This document shows positions 25,549 through 34,644 of a DNA stretch of 64,000 nucleotides, piece by piece (the stretch's first letter is position 1; each line of letters starts with the position of its first letter). Source of the stretch: JAJXZP01 sp963787185 (GTDB lineage Bacteria; Spirochaetota; Spirochaetia; Treponematales; Rectinemataceae). The notes beneath the pieces are model-generated. The model saw only the letters and a list, made by a program, of their open reading frames with translations. It made no database searches and was not told where the DNA came from. Both the position numbers and the translations under genes were made by a program. Location of the stretch: NCBI GenBank assembly GCA_963787185.1, contig CAWBCC010000015.1, positions 124,001 to 188,000 on the forward strand, written 5' to 3'.

Positions 25549-26004
25549 ATGCAATACCTGACCTTCCGCCTGAACGGTGTCGAGTACGCCGTGGATGTCA
25601 ACATCGTCGAAACGGTCGTGGAATGCGGAGCGACTACCGCGGTTCCAAGCCCGGTCCAGTACATGAAAGGAGTCATGGAACTCCGCGGGCGGATCGTTCC
25701 CGTCATCGATCTGCGCAAGAAATTCGGCCTGCCCGCCTCGCAGGACGCCGGCGAGGCGAGCATCATCGTCTTCACGGTCGAAGCCGGCGACAAACACAGA
25801 CTTACGGTAGGCGCGCAGGTGGACGAGGTCTCGGCCGTCGTCACGATCGACGAGACCGGCATCGAAGCCGCGCGCGCCGAAGGCGCCTCGCTCTGGGAGC
25901 GTTATGTGCGCGGAGTGGTCCGCTTCGAAGGACACATGATCGTCATCATCGGGGCCGAGGGGCTTTTCTCGATCCAGGAGATAGAGGCCCTGAGGGCGGC
26001 ATAG
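25549..26004 (+). CDS. cheW: Chemotaxis coupling protein CheW
   Basis: 151 residues. ATG with GAGGAG 7 bp upstream (25536-25541), overlapping the MCP stop. CheW links receptors to the kinase CheA. Typical segments are YLTFRLNGVEYAVDVNIVETVVE, YMKGVMELRGRIVPVIDLRKKFG, IIVFTVE, VDEVSAVVTID and VRFEGHMIVIIGAEGLFS. It sits directly behind its receptor gene, as is common for extra CheW copies outside the main che operon. Confidence 0.95.
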   Translation: MQYLTFRLNGVEYAVDVNIVETVVECGATTAVPSPVQYMKGVMELRGRIVPVIDLRKKFGLPASQDAGEASIIVFTVEAGDKHRLTVGAQVDEVSAVVTIDETGIEAARAEGASLWERYVRGVVRFEGHMIVIIGAEGLFSIQEIEALRAA

Positions 26005-26047
26005 GGGTACAAAGCACGCCTTGACAGGAGGGCCGATAGAGCATTTG

Positions 26048-27187
26048 ATGGGAGCCATGAGCATTCTATGCGAAGCGGCTTCCTTCGAGCGCGACCCGGC
26101 CCTCGCCGCCGCCGCCGACGTGGCGGTGCGCGGATCGCTTCGCGTCCAAGCCGGAGAAAAGTTCCTCATCATCACCAATCCCGAACGGGAAGTCTTCGAA
26201 ATCGCATCGGCGCTCTACGATGCGGCCGTGGCCGCCGGCGCCTGTACGACCCTCCTGCTCCAGCCCGTGAAGGCGCAGATGGACGACGCGGAAGACGCGG
26301 TCATCGCGGCCTTCGAGTGCCAGCCCGACGTGGTCGCGTCGCTCTCGGCCGAGAAGCTCGGCAAGGATTCGGAGGGGATCCGCACCTCCTACGAATGGGA
26401 CGGCGTGAACTACGACCACGTATTCAACTATCAGCTCCACGGCGCCAAGACCCTGCGGGCCTTCTGGTCGCCGAGCGTCACGCGGGCCATCTTCAAGAGG
26501 ACCGTGCCGATAGACTATGCCGAACTGCAGGAGCGCTGCAGGCGCATGAAGGCCCTGCTGGACGACGCGGTCTCGGTGCGCGTCACCAACGCCAACGGCA
26601 CCGACATCCGCATCGGCCTGCGCGGCCGCTCGGCCCGCAGCGACGACGGGGACTATTCCGCTCCCGGCTCGGGCGGCAATCTTCCCGCCGGCGAGGTCTT
26701 CGTCTCGCCCGAGCTCGGCACGAGCGAAGGCACCATCGTCTTCGACGGATCGATCTCGGACACCGCGGGGGTCATCGTCATCCGCACGCCGATCCGCTGC
26801 AGGATCGAGGGCGGCTTCGTCACGGCCGTCGAGGGCGGCGAGGAGGCCCGCAGGCTCGAGCGCGCGCTCCAAGCGGGGGCCGAAGGAGTGAGACGTCTCG
26901 GCGCGGACGGATCTCTGGCCGAAGAGAAGCTGAGCGCCTACCTGCGCAACGCACGCAACATAGGCGAGCTCGGCATCGGCCTCAATCCCAAGGCCGAAAT
27001 CGTCGGCAACATGCTGGAAGACGAGAAAGCCTTCCGTACCTGCCATTTCGCGATAGGCGCGAACTACGACGAGGACGCTCCGGCGCTCATCCACCTCGAC
27101 GGCCTGGTCTCCGGGCCCACGATCGTGGCGACGATGTCCAACGGCAAAGAGAAGATAATCGAACGCGAGGGCGAGCCGGCGATCTGA
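26048..27187 (+). CDS. M29-family aminopeptidase (thermophilic metallo-aminopeptidase type)
   Basis: About 379 residues; ATG 26048 or ATG 26057 are both possible. Features of peptidase family M29 include VRGSLRVQAGEKFLIITNPE, an LPAGEVFVSPELGTSEGTIVFDGSI segment with a metal-binding Glu, GELGIGLNPKAEIVGNMLEDEKAF and CHFAIGAN. It would release N-terminal residues from peptides in the cytoplasm. It is 43 bp behind cheW with no terminator between, but the functional link is not obvious. Confidence 0.8.
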   Translation: MGAMSILCEAASFERDPALAAAADVAVRGSLRVQAGEKFLIITNPEREVFEIASALYDAAVAAGACTTLLLQPVKAQMDDAEDAVIAAFECQPDVVASLSAEKLGKDSEGIRTSYEWDGVNYDHVFNYQLHGAKTLRAFWSPSVTRAIFKRTVPIDYAELQERCRRMKALLDDAVSVRVTNANGTDIRIGLRGRSARSDDGDYSAPGSGGNLPAGEVFVSPELGTSEGTIVFDGSISDTAGVIVIRTPIRCRIEGGFVTAVEGGEEARRLERALQAGAEGVRRLGADGSLAEEKLSAYLRNARNIGELGIGLNPKAEIVGNMLEDEKAFRTCHFAIGANYDEDAPALIHLDGLVSGPTIVATMSNGKEKIIEREGEPAI

Positions 27188-27191
27188 CGCA

Positions 27192-27221
27192 TTGAATCTG
27201 TTCCCCCGGATCCCCTACAAT
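27192..27221 (+). promoter_or_regulatory. Promoter of lysS
   Basis: TTGAAT (27192-27197), 18 bp, TACAAT (27216-27221), 34 bp before the lysS start and 5 bp after the previous stop. Confidence 0.6.
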
Positions 27222-27255
27222 ACCTCCTCAGTCTGCAACCACGGAGAAAACGAAC

Positions 27256-28797
27256 ATGACGAAGGACCAGAGCCTCGGCACCAAAGCCGCACCGGAACAG
27301 GACGAGGCCGCGCTGGCGCGCGAGCTGTCCGAACAGCAGCACGTCCGCCGCGAAAAGCTGGCGAAGCTCCAGGCCGAGGGTCGCGACCCCTTTGCGATCG
27401 TGCGGTTCGATCAGAGTCACCACTCGGCGCAGATCAAGGCCGAATTCGAAAGCCTCGAGAACAAGACTGTTTCGGCGGCGGGTCGGATCATGTCCTTCCG
27501 CGACATCGGCAAGGCATCCTTCGTCGACCTCCAGGACCGGGACGGCCGCATCCAGATATACGTCAACGCCGACGAGCTCGGAGCCGAGGAGTACGCCCGC
27601 GTGAAGACCTACGACATAGGCGACATCGCGGGGATCGAAGGGCTCGTCTTCAAGACCAGGCGCGGCGAAATTTCCATCCATGCCAAGAAAGTGAGCCTGC
27701 TCGCGAAGGCTCTCGAGCCCCTGCCCGAGAAGTTCCACGGGCTCAAGGATCCCGAGCTCCGCTACCGGAGGCGCTACCTCGACCTCGTCATGAACCCCCA
27801 GGTGATGGAGAGCTTCAAGAAGCGGACCCGCATCATGAGGGCGGTGCGCGAGTATCTCGACCAACGCGGCTACATCGAAGTCGAAACCCCGGTGCTCTCG
27901 ACCATCGCCTCGGGCGCGGCGGCCCGCCCCTTCGTCACCAGGTCCAACGCCCTCAACCTCCAGCTCTACCTGCGCATCGCGACGGAGCTCTACCTCAAGC
28001 GCTGCATCGTCGGAGGCATGGAGCGCGTCTACGAGATGGGCAAGGACTTCCGCAACGAGGGCATCGACATACGGCACAACCCCGAGTTCACGATGATCGA
28101 GCTCTACCAGGCCTTCGCCGACTACAACGATATGATGGAGCTCTGCGAGAACCTCGTCGCCTTCGCCGCGGTGGAGGCGACCGGCTCGACGAAGCTGAGC
28201 TACCAGGGCACGGAGATCGAGTTCGCCGCGCCCTGGAAGCGGCTCACGATGATCGACGCGGTGAAGACCTACGGCGGCCCCGACTTTTCGTCGGTGCGCG
28301 GCGACGAGGAGGCGCGCTCTCTCGCCGTGGAGCTCGGCCTCGCCGAGGGGCTCAAGAAGAAGCTCTCGGACTGCAGCCGCGGCGACATCCTCAACGCGGC
28401 CTTCGAAAAATACGCCGAGAAGAACCTCGTGCAGCCGACCTTCATCGTCGACTACCCCACCGAGATATCCCCGCTCACCAAGCAGAAGCCGGGCGACCCC
28501 ACGATGACCGAGCGCTTCGAAGCCTTCGTCTACGGGCGCGAGGTCGCGAACGCCTACTCCGAGCTCAACGATCCGATCGTCCAGCTCGAGCGCTTCCGGC
28601 AGCAGCTGCGCGAGCGCGAGCTGGGCGACGACGAGGCCTACATGCTCGACGAAGACTTCGTGTCCAGCCTCGAGGTGGGCATGCCTCCCACGGGCGGCAT
28701 GGGCATCGGCATCGATCGCATCGTCATGTTCCTCACCGACGCCTATTCGATCCGGGACGTGATCCTCTTCCCGACGATGAAGCCCCAGGAAGGCTGA
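27256..28797 (+). CDS. lysS: Lysyl-tRNA synthetase, class II
   Basis: 513 residues. The N-terminal OB-fold anticodon domain (about 70-170; AGRIMSFRDIGKASFVDLQD) is followed by the class II catalytic core. Motif 1 includes YIEVETPVLSTIASGAAARPF, motif 2 GMERVYEMGKDFRNEGIDIRHNPEF, motif 3 GGMGIGIDRIVMFLTD. The usual GGA-x-ARPF-x-THHNAL loop reads SGAAARPFVTRSNAL, so two conserved positions differ (GG to SG, HH to RS). The enzyme attaches lysine to tRNA-Lys. It has its own promoter. Confidence 0.96.
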   Translation: MTKDQSLGTKAAPEQDEAALARELSEQQHVRREKLAKLQAEGRDPFAIVRFDQSHHSAQIKAEFESLENKTVSAAGRIMSFRDIGKASFVDLQDRDGRIQIYVNADELGAEEYARVKTYDIGDIAGIEGLVFKTRRGEISIHAKKVSLLAKALEPLPEKFHGLKDPELRYRRRYLDLVMNPQVMESFKKRTRIMRAVREYLDQRGYIEVETPVLSTIASGAAARPFVTRSNALNLQLYLRIATELYLKRCIVGGMERVYEMGKDFRNEGIDIRHNPEFTMIELYQAFADYNDMMELCENLVAFAAVEATGSTKLSYQGTEIEFAAPWKRLTMIDAVKTYGGPDFSSVRGDEEARSLAVELGLAEGLKKKLSDCSRGDILNAAFEKYAEKNLVQPTFIVDYPTEISPLTKQKPGDPTMTERFEAFVYGREVANAYSELNDPIVQLERFRQQLRERELGDDEAYMLDEDFVSSLEVGMPPTGGMGIGIDRIVMFLTDAYSIRDVILFPTMKPQEG

Positions 28798-28814
28798 AGG
28801 GCGACGGGGCCGGG

Positions 28815-29574
28815 ATGGAGCGCTTCGGCAGCGCCGCCATCCTCGCCGGCGGCGAGGGGCGCAGGATGCTCGGCCTCGACAAGCTCGCCATCGAGCTCGG
28901 CGGCGAGCGCGTCGCCGCCAGGATAGCGCGGATCCTCCGCCTCCGTTTCGACGACATCCTGGTCGTCACCCCGCGGCCCGAGGCCTTCGACGGCCTGGGC
29001 CTTCGTGCGATACGCGACATCGTCCCGGGTCGCGGCCCCCTGGGCGGCCTCCACGCGGCGCTCGCCGCCTCGCGCAGCGAGTGGCTCTACATGACGGCCT
29101 GCGATATGCCCTGGCAAAGCCTCGACTGGATCGACCTCCTCGAGTCGAGGATCGAGACTCGGGAGGCGGAAGAAAGCCGAAGTGACCCGCTCCCCTCGAG
29201 CAGGCGGTGCCTGGCGGTCCTCGCCCGCTCGAGGGGCTACCTCGAGCCCTTCTCGGCCTTCTACAGCCGCGCCTTCGCCTCCCTCTCCGCCGCGACTCTC
29301 TCCGCCGCGACTCTCTCCGCCGCGACTCTCCGCCGCGACTAATGTCGCCGCGACTAATGTCGCCGCGACTAATGTCGCGAAGGCTCCGGCGGAGGGGCCG
29401 GAGCGAGGCGCACCGTCCATTCGGAGCCTCCTGCGGGGAAAGTCATACCTGAGCGTGCCCGAGCAGGAAAGACTCCACCTTGACCGCGGGGACAGAATCT
29501 TCGAGAGCCTCAACACTCCCGAGGATCTCGCGGAGGCCCGGGAGGACTTCGAAAGGCGGGAAAAAAAGTTTTGA
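28815..29574 (+). pseudogene. mobA: MobA molybdenum cofactor guanylyltransferase, frameshifted in a tandem repeat
   Basis: MobA attaches GMP to molybdopterin to make the MGD cofactor of formate dehydrogenases. The N-terminal part is clear: AAILAGGEGRRMLGLDKLAIE, IVPGRGPLGGLHAAL and MTACDMPW with the metal Asp. The frame runs into a 15-bp tandem repeat whose fourth unit is 2 bp short and then stops at 29342. The expected C-terminal end (SYLSVPEQERL, FESLNTPEDLAEA) continues in another frame to 29574. Restoring 2 bp gives one protein of about 253 residues. It may be inactive, phase-variable or a sequence error. The formate dehydrogenase gene nearby needs its product. Confidence 0.8.
29283..29385 (+). 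repeat. Two adjoining 15-bp tandem arrays inside mobA
   Basis: Units of CTCTCCGCCGCGACT occupy 29283-29297, 29298-29312 and 29313-29327; the fourth (29328-29340) lacks one CT. AATGTCGCCGCGACT follows twice (29341-29370) with a third partial unit. The missing CT lies in a CTCTCTCC run, a typical slippage site. Confidence 0.9.
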
Positions 29575-29599
29575 CGGGAGAGGGAAGCGGACCTATCAT
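29571..29599 (+). promoter_or_regulatory. Promoter of the NuoEF-formate dehydrogenase unit
   Basis: TTGACG (29571-29576), 17 bp, TATCAT (29594-29599). The -10 ends 6 bp before the ATG at 29606 and no ribosome site is present, so the mRNA is probably leaderless. The -35 overlaps the mobA stop. Confidence 0.6.
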
Positions 29600-29605
29600 G
29601 TGATC

Positions 29606-31360
29606 ATGGAAACACGCGATGGTCTGATATCCGCGTTCCATGAAGCCCAGGCCGCCTCCGGGACGAACTGGATTCCGCCCGAGGCCCTCGCCGCGCTCGG
29701 AACGAGATTCGGGCTCACGCGGGCCGGCACGCGAGGGGTGGCGAGCTACTACTCCATGCTGAGCCTCCGCCCGCGGGGCCGCCACGTCGTTCGACTCTGC
29801 GTCTCCCCGGTGTGCCGCATGATGGGCTCGCTCGACCTTCTCGACCTGCTCGAATCCGAGCTCGGCATGAAGGCCGGCGAAACCTCGAAGGACGGACTCT
29901 TCACGCTCGAGACTGCGCAGTGCCTGGGCCGCTGCGCCGGCGCCCCCGCGATGATGGTGGACGACAGGGCCTTCGCCGGTCTCGACATCGGGAAGGTCCG
30001 CGGCATCCTGCGCGCTCTTGCCGCCAAAGGAGCCGCCGGCCCGCCCGATCCGGCCTCCTACGCCGCGAACATCGGTCCCGGGGAGCCTCGCGTCGCCCTT
30101 CGCTACCTCGGCCTCTCCGATCCGGCGAATGTCGAAGAATACCGGAGGGCCGGGGGCTATCGGGCGCTGAGACTCGCCCTCGCGCGGGATCCCCGGGAGC
30201 TCGTCGAGGAGTTCGAGCGCGCGAAGGTGCGCGGACGCGGCGGGGCAGGCTTCCCGGCCGGCGTCAAGGAGCGCTCGACGGCGGGGGCGTTCTGCGAAGA
30301 GGAATGCGAGCGCTATGTCGTGTGCAACGCCGACGAAGGCGAACCCGGCACCTTCAAGGATCGCATCATCATGGAGCGCGAGCCGCACCTCCTCATCGAG
30401 GGCATGCTCGTCTCGGGCTGGGCCATCGGGGCGCATCTGGGCTATGTCTACGTTCGGGGCGAGTACGGCTTCGCGATCGAGCGGGTCGAGGCGGCGATCC
30501 GCTCCGCCCGTGCCGCCGGGTTCCTGGGTCCGCGCGTATCGGGCTCGGACTTCTCCTTCGACATCGAGCTCCGGAAGGGAGCCGGTTCCTATCTCTGCGG
30601 CGAGGAGCTGACGCTCATCGAATCGCTCGAGGGCAAGCGCGGCTATCCCCGCATAAAGCCGCCCTTCCCGGCCGAGTCGGGACTCTGGGGCAAACCCACG
30701 CTCGTGAACAACGTCGAGACCCTCGCAGAGCTGCCCTGGATAGTGGAGCGAGGCGCCGACGAGTACCTCGCGCACGGGACTCCCTCCTCGCCCGGCACCA
30801 AGATATTCTGCGTCTCGGGCGACGTCGCCCGTCCGGGTTACGGCGAATGGGAGCTCGGCCTGAGCCTCGGCGGGCTGATCGAAGCGGCCGGCGGGGTGAT
30901 CGGACCGGGAGGAGCCCCGGAAGGAGGGGGCGCGACCCGCCCCCTGGCCGTTCTGCTCGGAGGCGCGGCGGGGAGTTTCGTGTCGGGCGACATGCTCGCC
31001 CTGCCCATGGACTTCGACGCCCTTCGGTCGGCCGGAGCTACGCTCGGTTCCGGGGCCGTCATCGTGCTCGGCCCCGGACGCTCGCTCGCGGCCGAGATCT
31101 CCTCGATCATGGATTTCTTCGAGCACGAATCCTGCGGCAAGTGCGTGCCCTGCAGAATCGGGACGGCGCGCCTCGCCGCCAAGGCGCGCGCCCTCGTCGA
31201 GGCGACGGAAAATGGAGCCGCCCCTTCGGAGAGGATCGCCCGGCTCGACGACATGGTCGGCGACGCCGAGCTCATGGCAAAGACTTCGCTCTGCCCCCTG
31301 GGGCAGTCCCCCCTGCTTCCCCTGCGAAGCGCGAGACGGAACCTGGCCGAGATCGTTTAA
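29606..31360 (+). CDS. Fused NuoE-NuoF NADH-binding diaphorase subunit
   Basis: 584 residues. The first 140 are a NuoE-like thioredoxin-fold 2Fe-2S domain with ligands in CVSPVC and CLGRC. The rest is NuoF/HoxF: NADH site GRGGAGFPAGVK, FMN site CNADEGEPGTFKDR, GAGSYLCGEELTLIESLEG, and a 4Fe-4S motif ESCGKCVPCRIG. It would exchange electrons between NAD(H) and the iron-sulfur chain of its partner. The formate dehydrogenase alpha gene follows 50 bp later, so together they resemble an NAD-linked formate dehydrogenase or a part of a hydrogenase complex. No C-terminal ferredoxin domain is present. Confidence 0.9.
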   Translation: METRDGLISAFHEAQAASGTNWIPPEALAALGTRFGLTRAGTRGVASYYSMLSLRPRGRHVVRLCVSPVCRMMGSLDLLDLLESELGMKAGETSKDGLFTLETAQCLGRCAGAPAMMVDDRAFAGLDIGKVRGILRALAAKGAAGPPDPASYAANIGPGEPRVALRYLGLSDPANVEEYRRAGGYRALRLALARDPRELVEEFERAKVRGRGGAGFPAGVKERSTAGAFCEEECERYVVCNADEGEPGTFKDRIIMEREPHLLIEGMLVSGWAIGAHLGYVYVRGEYGFAIERVEAAIRSARAAGFLGPRVSGSDFSFDIELRKGAGSYLCGEELTLIESLEGKRGYPRIKPPFPAESGLWGKPTLVNNVETLAELPWIVERGADEYLAHGTPSSPGTKIFCVSGDVARPGYGEWELGLSLGGLIEAAGGVIGPGGAPEGGGATRPLAVLLGGAAGSFVSGDMLALPMDFDALRSAGATLGSGAVIVLGPGRSLAAEISSIMDFFEHESCGKCVPCRIGTARLAAKARALVEATENGAAPSERIARLDDMVGDAELMAKTSLCPLGQSPLLPLRSARRNLAEIV

Positions 31361-31363
31361 CAG

Positions 31364-31388
31364 GCCGACAAGCTTCGAGTTTGTCGGC
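31364..31388 (+). promoter_or_regulatory. Hairpin between the diaphorase and formate dehydrogenase genes
   Basis: GCCGACAA (31364-31371) pairs with TTGTCGGC (31381-31388) around a 9-nt loop, without a T-run. It may protect or partly stop the message between the two subunits. Confidence 0.4.
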
Positions 31389-31410
31389 ACCCCGTTAGGA
31401 GGCTCGCGAG

Positions 31411-34167
31411 ATGAGCTCTGGCGACAAGGTGAACATCAGTATCGACGGGCGATCGGTCAGTGCGCGGGAGGGTGGGCCGCTGCTTCCCGCGGCCCGGGAG
31501 GCGGGCTTCGACATTCCGAGCCTCTGCTGGCACCGCAAGCTGACTCCCACGGGAGCCTGCCGGCTCTGCGCAGTCAAGATCGAAGGCACTCGCGGCCTCG
31601 TCACCTCCTGCTCCACTCCCGTCGTCGATGGCATGTCCGTGACCGCCTTCGACGAGGAGCTCGAAGAGGCGCGCCGCTACATCCTCTCCTCCCTTCTCTC
31701 CGAGGTGAAAGTCGGCTCGGACGGCTCCCACCGCGACGAGTTCGAAGAGCTCTGCCTGCGCTACGGACTTCCGGGGTCGGACGGGAGCCGCTTCGAGCCG
31801 CTCGCGAAGGAGCCCCTGCCCCTCGATCTCTCCTCTCCCGTCCTGTCCTTCGATCCCAACCGCTGCATCATGTGCTTCCGCTGCGTCAAAGCCTGCGACG
31901 AGGTCCAAGGCAAGGCCGTCATAGGGGTCCAGGAGCGGGGATCGCGCTCGCGCATCGCCGCGGGGCAATCGCGCTGGGGCAACTCCGAGTGCGACGGCTG
32001 CGGCGAATGCGTGCAGCTTTGCCCCACGGGCGCCCTCGTCGAGAAGCCTCACCGCGCCGAGCTGAGCGCGGCCTCCTTTTTCCCGCGGCATCCGGAGCGG
32101 GTCCGCACGACCTGCATCTACTGCGGGGTGGGCTGCCAGATCGAGCTTTCGGTGCTCGAGGGCCGCGCGCTCCGGGCCGACGGGGCCGAGGGGCTCTGGC
32201 CCAACGACGGCCGCCTTTGCGTCAAGGGACGTTTCGGCAACGATTTCCTCGATCATCCCGACCGCCTCACCGAGCCACTCATGCGCGAGGGCGGCGGATT
32301 CCGCCGCGCCTCCTGGGAGGAGGCCCTCGACGCCGCGGCCCGGGGATTTCTGGCCATCAAGGAAAAGTACGGCCCCGACGCGCTCGCCGGCTACTCCTCC
32401 GCCAAGTGCAGCAACGAGGAGAACTACCTCTTCCAGAAGCTCGCTCGCATAACGTTTGGGACGAACAACCTCGACTACTGCACCCGGCTCTGTCACGCCT
32501 CGACCGTCACCGCCATGCTGCGCAGTCTCGGCGACGGCGCCGGCAGCAATTCCATCGGCGATTACGAATCGACCGACTGCGTCCTCGTGATCGGCAACAA
32601 CATGGTGGAGACCCACCCGGTGACGGCCACCTACCTCAAGCGGGGAGTGAGGCGGGGCGCCCGTCTCGTCGTCGTCGATCCTCGCCGGACCCCCCTCGCC
32701 GACCTCGCCGCGGTCTGGCTCCAGCCCAGGCTCGGCACCGACGTGGCCCTGCTCAACGGGATGACTCGCATCGCGATGGAAGAACTCTGGATCGACCGGC
32801 CCTTCATCGAGGGCCGCGTATCCGGCGGAATGGAAGCCTACCGCGAGCTCGAGCGCAGGGTCTCGCCCTACACGCCCGAGCTGGTGCGCCGAATCTGCGG
32901 AGTGGATCCGGCGCCGCTGCGCGAGGCGACGCGGCTCTACGCGACCGCTCCCACCGCGATCATCGCGACGGGTATGGGGATGAGCCAGCAGACGGTGGGG
33001 ACGAACAACGTCTTCGCGCTCATAAACCTGATGCTCGTGACCGGCCAGATCGGCAAGCCGCGTTCGGGCATGGCTCCGCCCCGCGGGCAGAACAACGTCC
33101 AGGGCGCCACCGACGTCGGCTGCTCGCCCATCTACTACCCCGGCTACATCCCCGCGAGCGACGAGGCCAACCGCGCGCGCGTGGCGGCGCTCTGGGGCTA
33201 TCCGGCGGAAGAGCTGCCCGGGGAAAAAGGACTGACGACCGTGGAGATCGTCCGGGCCGCAGGGGAGGGCCGCGTCCGCGGGCTCTATATCATGGGCGAG
33301 AATCCCATGCACACCGACCCCAACCTGAACCACGCGGCCGAGGCCCTGGGCAGGCTCGAGCTTCTCGTCGTGCAGGACATCTTCATGACGCCCACCGCGG
33401 AAAAGGCGCATATCGTGTTCCCGGCCGCCGCCTTCGCGGAGAAGGACGGGACGATCACCAACTCGGACAGGAGGGTCCTCAGGCTGCGCCGCGCCCTGGC
33501 CTCGCCCGGTGCGGCCAGGCCCGACTCGTGGATACTGGAGGAGATAGCGCGGCGCATGGGCCGTCCCATCGGGCCGTGGAACGCGGCGCACTACCCGGAT
33601 GCCTCGGCGATCTGGGACGAGCTCGCGCAGGCGGCGCCCATATTCTCGGGCATTTCCTACGGCCGCATCGAGCGAGAAGGCATACAGTGGCCCTGCCCTG
33701 CGCGCGATCACCCCGGCACGCCCACGCTTTTCCTCGAGCGATTCAATACGCCGGACGGTCTGGCGCGTCTCGTGCCCGTGGACTACGAAGAGCAGACCGA
33801 GCTCGCCGACGCCCGATATCCCTTTCTCCTGAACACGGGCCGCATTCTCTACCAGTACCACTCTTCCACGCTGAGCCTCCGCTGCCCGAGCCTCCGCGCC
33901 TTCGCGAAGGCTTCCTACGTGCTCGTCAACCCGGCCGACGCCGACAGGCTCGGCCTGGTCCAGGGCGAGCGCGTGCGCCTGAGCTCTCGGCGCGGCGAGC
34001 TGGAGACCGAGCTCAGAATCGACCCGGGCGTGAGCGCAGGGGAGCTCTTCATGCCCTTCCATTTCCCCGACGCTTTGGTGAATCGCCTGACGCGCGACGA
34101 GCTCGATCCCTCGTCGAAGATCGCTCCCTTCAAGCTGAGCGCCTGCGCTCTCGAGCGGGCACAGTAG
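31411..34167 (+). CDS. fdhA: Formate dehydrogenase alpha subunit with NuoG-like N-terminus, Cys type
   Basis: 918 residues. Residues 1-90 hold a 2Fe-2S ferredoxin domain (PSLCWHRKLTPTGACRLCAV, TSC). Two 4Fe-4S motifs follow (CIMCFRCVKAC and CDGCGECVQLCP). The molybdopterin part starts with TCIYCGVGCQIELSV and RLCVKGRFG. The catalytic position is Cys361 in TRLCHASTV, where many relatives have selenocysteine; the codon is TGT. GIGKPRSGMAPPRGQNNVQGATD-like MGD-binding segments and a C-terminal SRRGELETELRI domain are present. It interconverts formate and CO2. It works with the NuoEF fusion just upstream and needs MobA, whose gene is frameshifted here. Confidence 0.92.
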   Translation: MSSGDKVNISIDGRSVSAREGGPLLPAAREAGFDIPSLCWHRKLTPTGACRLCAVKIEGTRGLVTSCSTPVVDGMSVTAFDEELEEARRYILSSLLSEVKVGSDGSHRDEFEELCLRYGLPGSDGSRFEPLAKEPLPLDLSSPVLSFDPNRCIMCFRCVKACDEVQGKAVIGVQERGSRSRIAAGQSRWGNSECDGCGECVQLCPTGALVEKPHRAELSAASFFPRHPERVRTTCIYCGVGCQIELSVLEGRALRADGAEGLWPNDGRLCVKGRFGNDFLDHPDRLTEPLMREGGGFRRASWEEALDAAARGFLAIKEKYGPDALAGYSSAKCSNEENYLFQKLARITFGTNNLDYCTRLCHASTVTAMLRSLGDGAGSNSIGDYESTDCVLVIGNNMVETHPVTATYLKRGVRRGARLVVVDPRRTPLADLAAVWLQPRLGTDVALLNGMTRIAMEELWIDRPFIEGRVSGGMEAYRELERRVSPYTPELVRRICGVDPAPLREATRLYATAPTAIIATGMGMSQQTVGTNNVFALINLMLVTGQIGKPRSGMAPPRGQNNVQGATDVGCSPIYYPGYIPASDEANRARVAALWGYPAEELPGEKGLTTVEIVRAAGEGRVRGLYIMGENPMHTDPNLNHAAEALGRLELLVVQDIFMTPTAEKAHIVFPAAAFAEKDGTITNSDRRVLRLRRALASPGAARPDSWILEEIARRMGRPIGPWNAAHYPDASAIWDELAQAAPIFSGISYGRIEREGIQWPCPARDHPGTPTLFLERFNTPDGLARLVPVDYEEQTELADARYPFLLNTGRILYQYHSSTLSLRCPSLRAFAKASYVLVNPADADRLGLVQGERVRLSSRRGELETELRIDPGVSAGELFMPFHFPDALVNRLTRDELDPSSKIAPFKLSACALERAQ

Positions 34168-34297
34168 GCCCATTTACAAAAAGTCGGGCACGAGGATACA
34201 TTCGCCCCACGTTGTTCCGTTGGGAAACGCCGCAGCGGGCCGCCCCGGCCCGCCGGATCCGACGGCTCGAAAATCCCGATTCATCCAGGAGGACGCC

Positions 34298-34378
34298 ATG
34301 AACAATCACACCGCATCGTCGGCCCTCGTGGCAGTTCGAGGGGATCGGGAAGCCGAACTTTCGACTCGCAGAGTTTGA
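34298..34378 (+). CDS. Possible 26-residue small protein
   Basis: ATG with AGGAGG 4 bp upstream (34288-34293) and an 11-bp-stem terminator directly after. The product is short and polar (MNNHTASSALVAVRGDRE...). No promoter is obvious. The surrounding gap 34168-34644 holds nothing else I can name. It could be a small protein, a leader peptide or the 5' part of a structured RNA; coding status is unproven. Confidence 0.35.
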   Translation: MNNHTASSALVAVRGDREAELSTRRV

Positions 34379-34386
34379 CACCATTC

Positions 34387-34418
34387 GGCTCGGCGCCCTG
34401 CGGCGCCGAGCCTAGCTT
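34387..34418 (+). terminator. Strong hairpin terminator
   Basis: GGCTCGGCGCC (34387-34397) pairs perfectly with GGCGCCGAGCC (34402-34412) around CTGC, followed by TAGCTTTTCCC. It ends the transcript of the small gene at 34298 or of the formate dehydrogenase operon. Confidence 0.7.
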
Positions 34419-34644
34419 TTCCCCTACACATCCCGATCACCTCGCTTAAAGCGTTGCGGTCTCGTGCCTCGCCTGCTTCACGGCTCGATCCCTTCGATCG
34501 GCCGGGGGCGCGGTCGGCGTTCACCCTTCGGCTCGCTCGGGACCCCAAACTCCCGTCAGGCCGGAGCGGGGCGTGCGTCGAATTCCAGGGACCTTCGCGA
34601 AGCGGAAGTCCCGCGAACCGGACACTAAACGAGGATTATCCACC

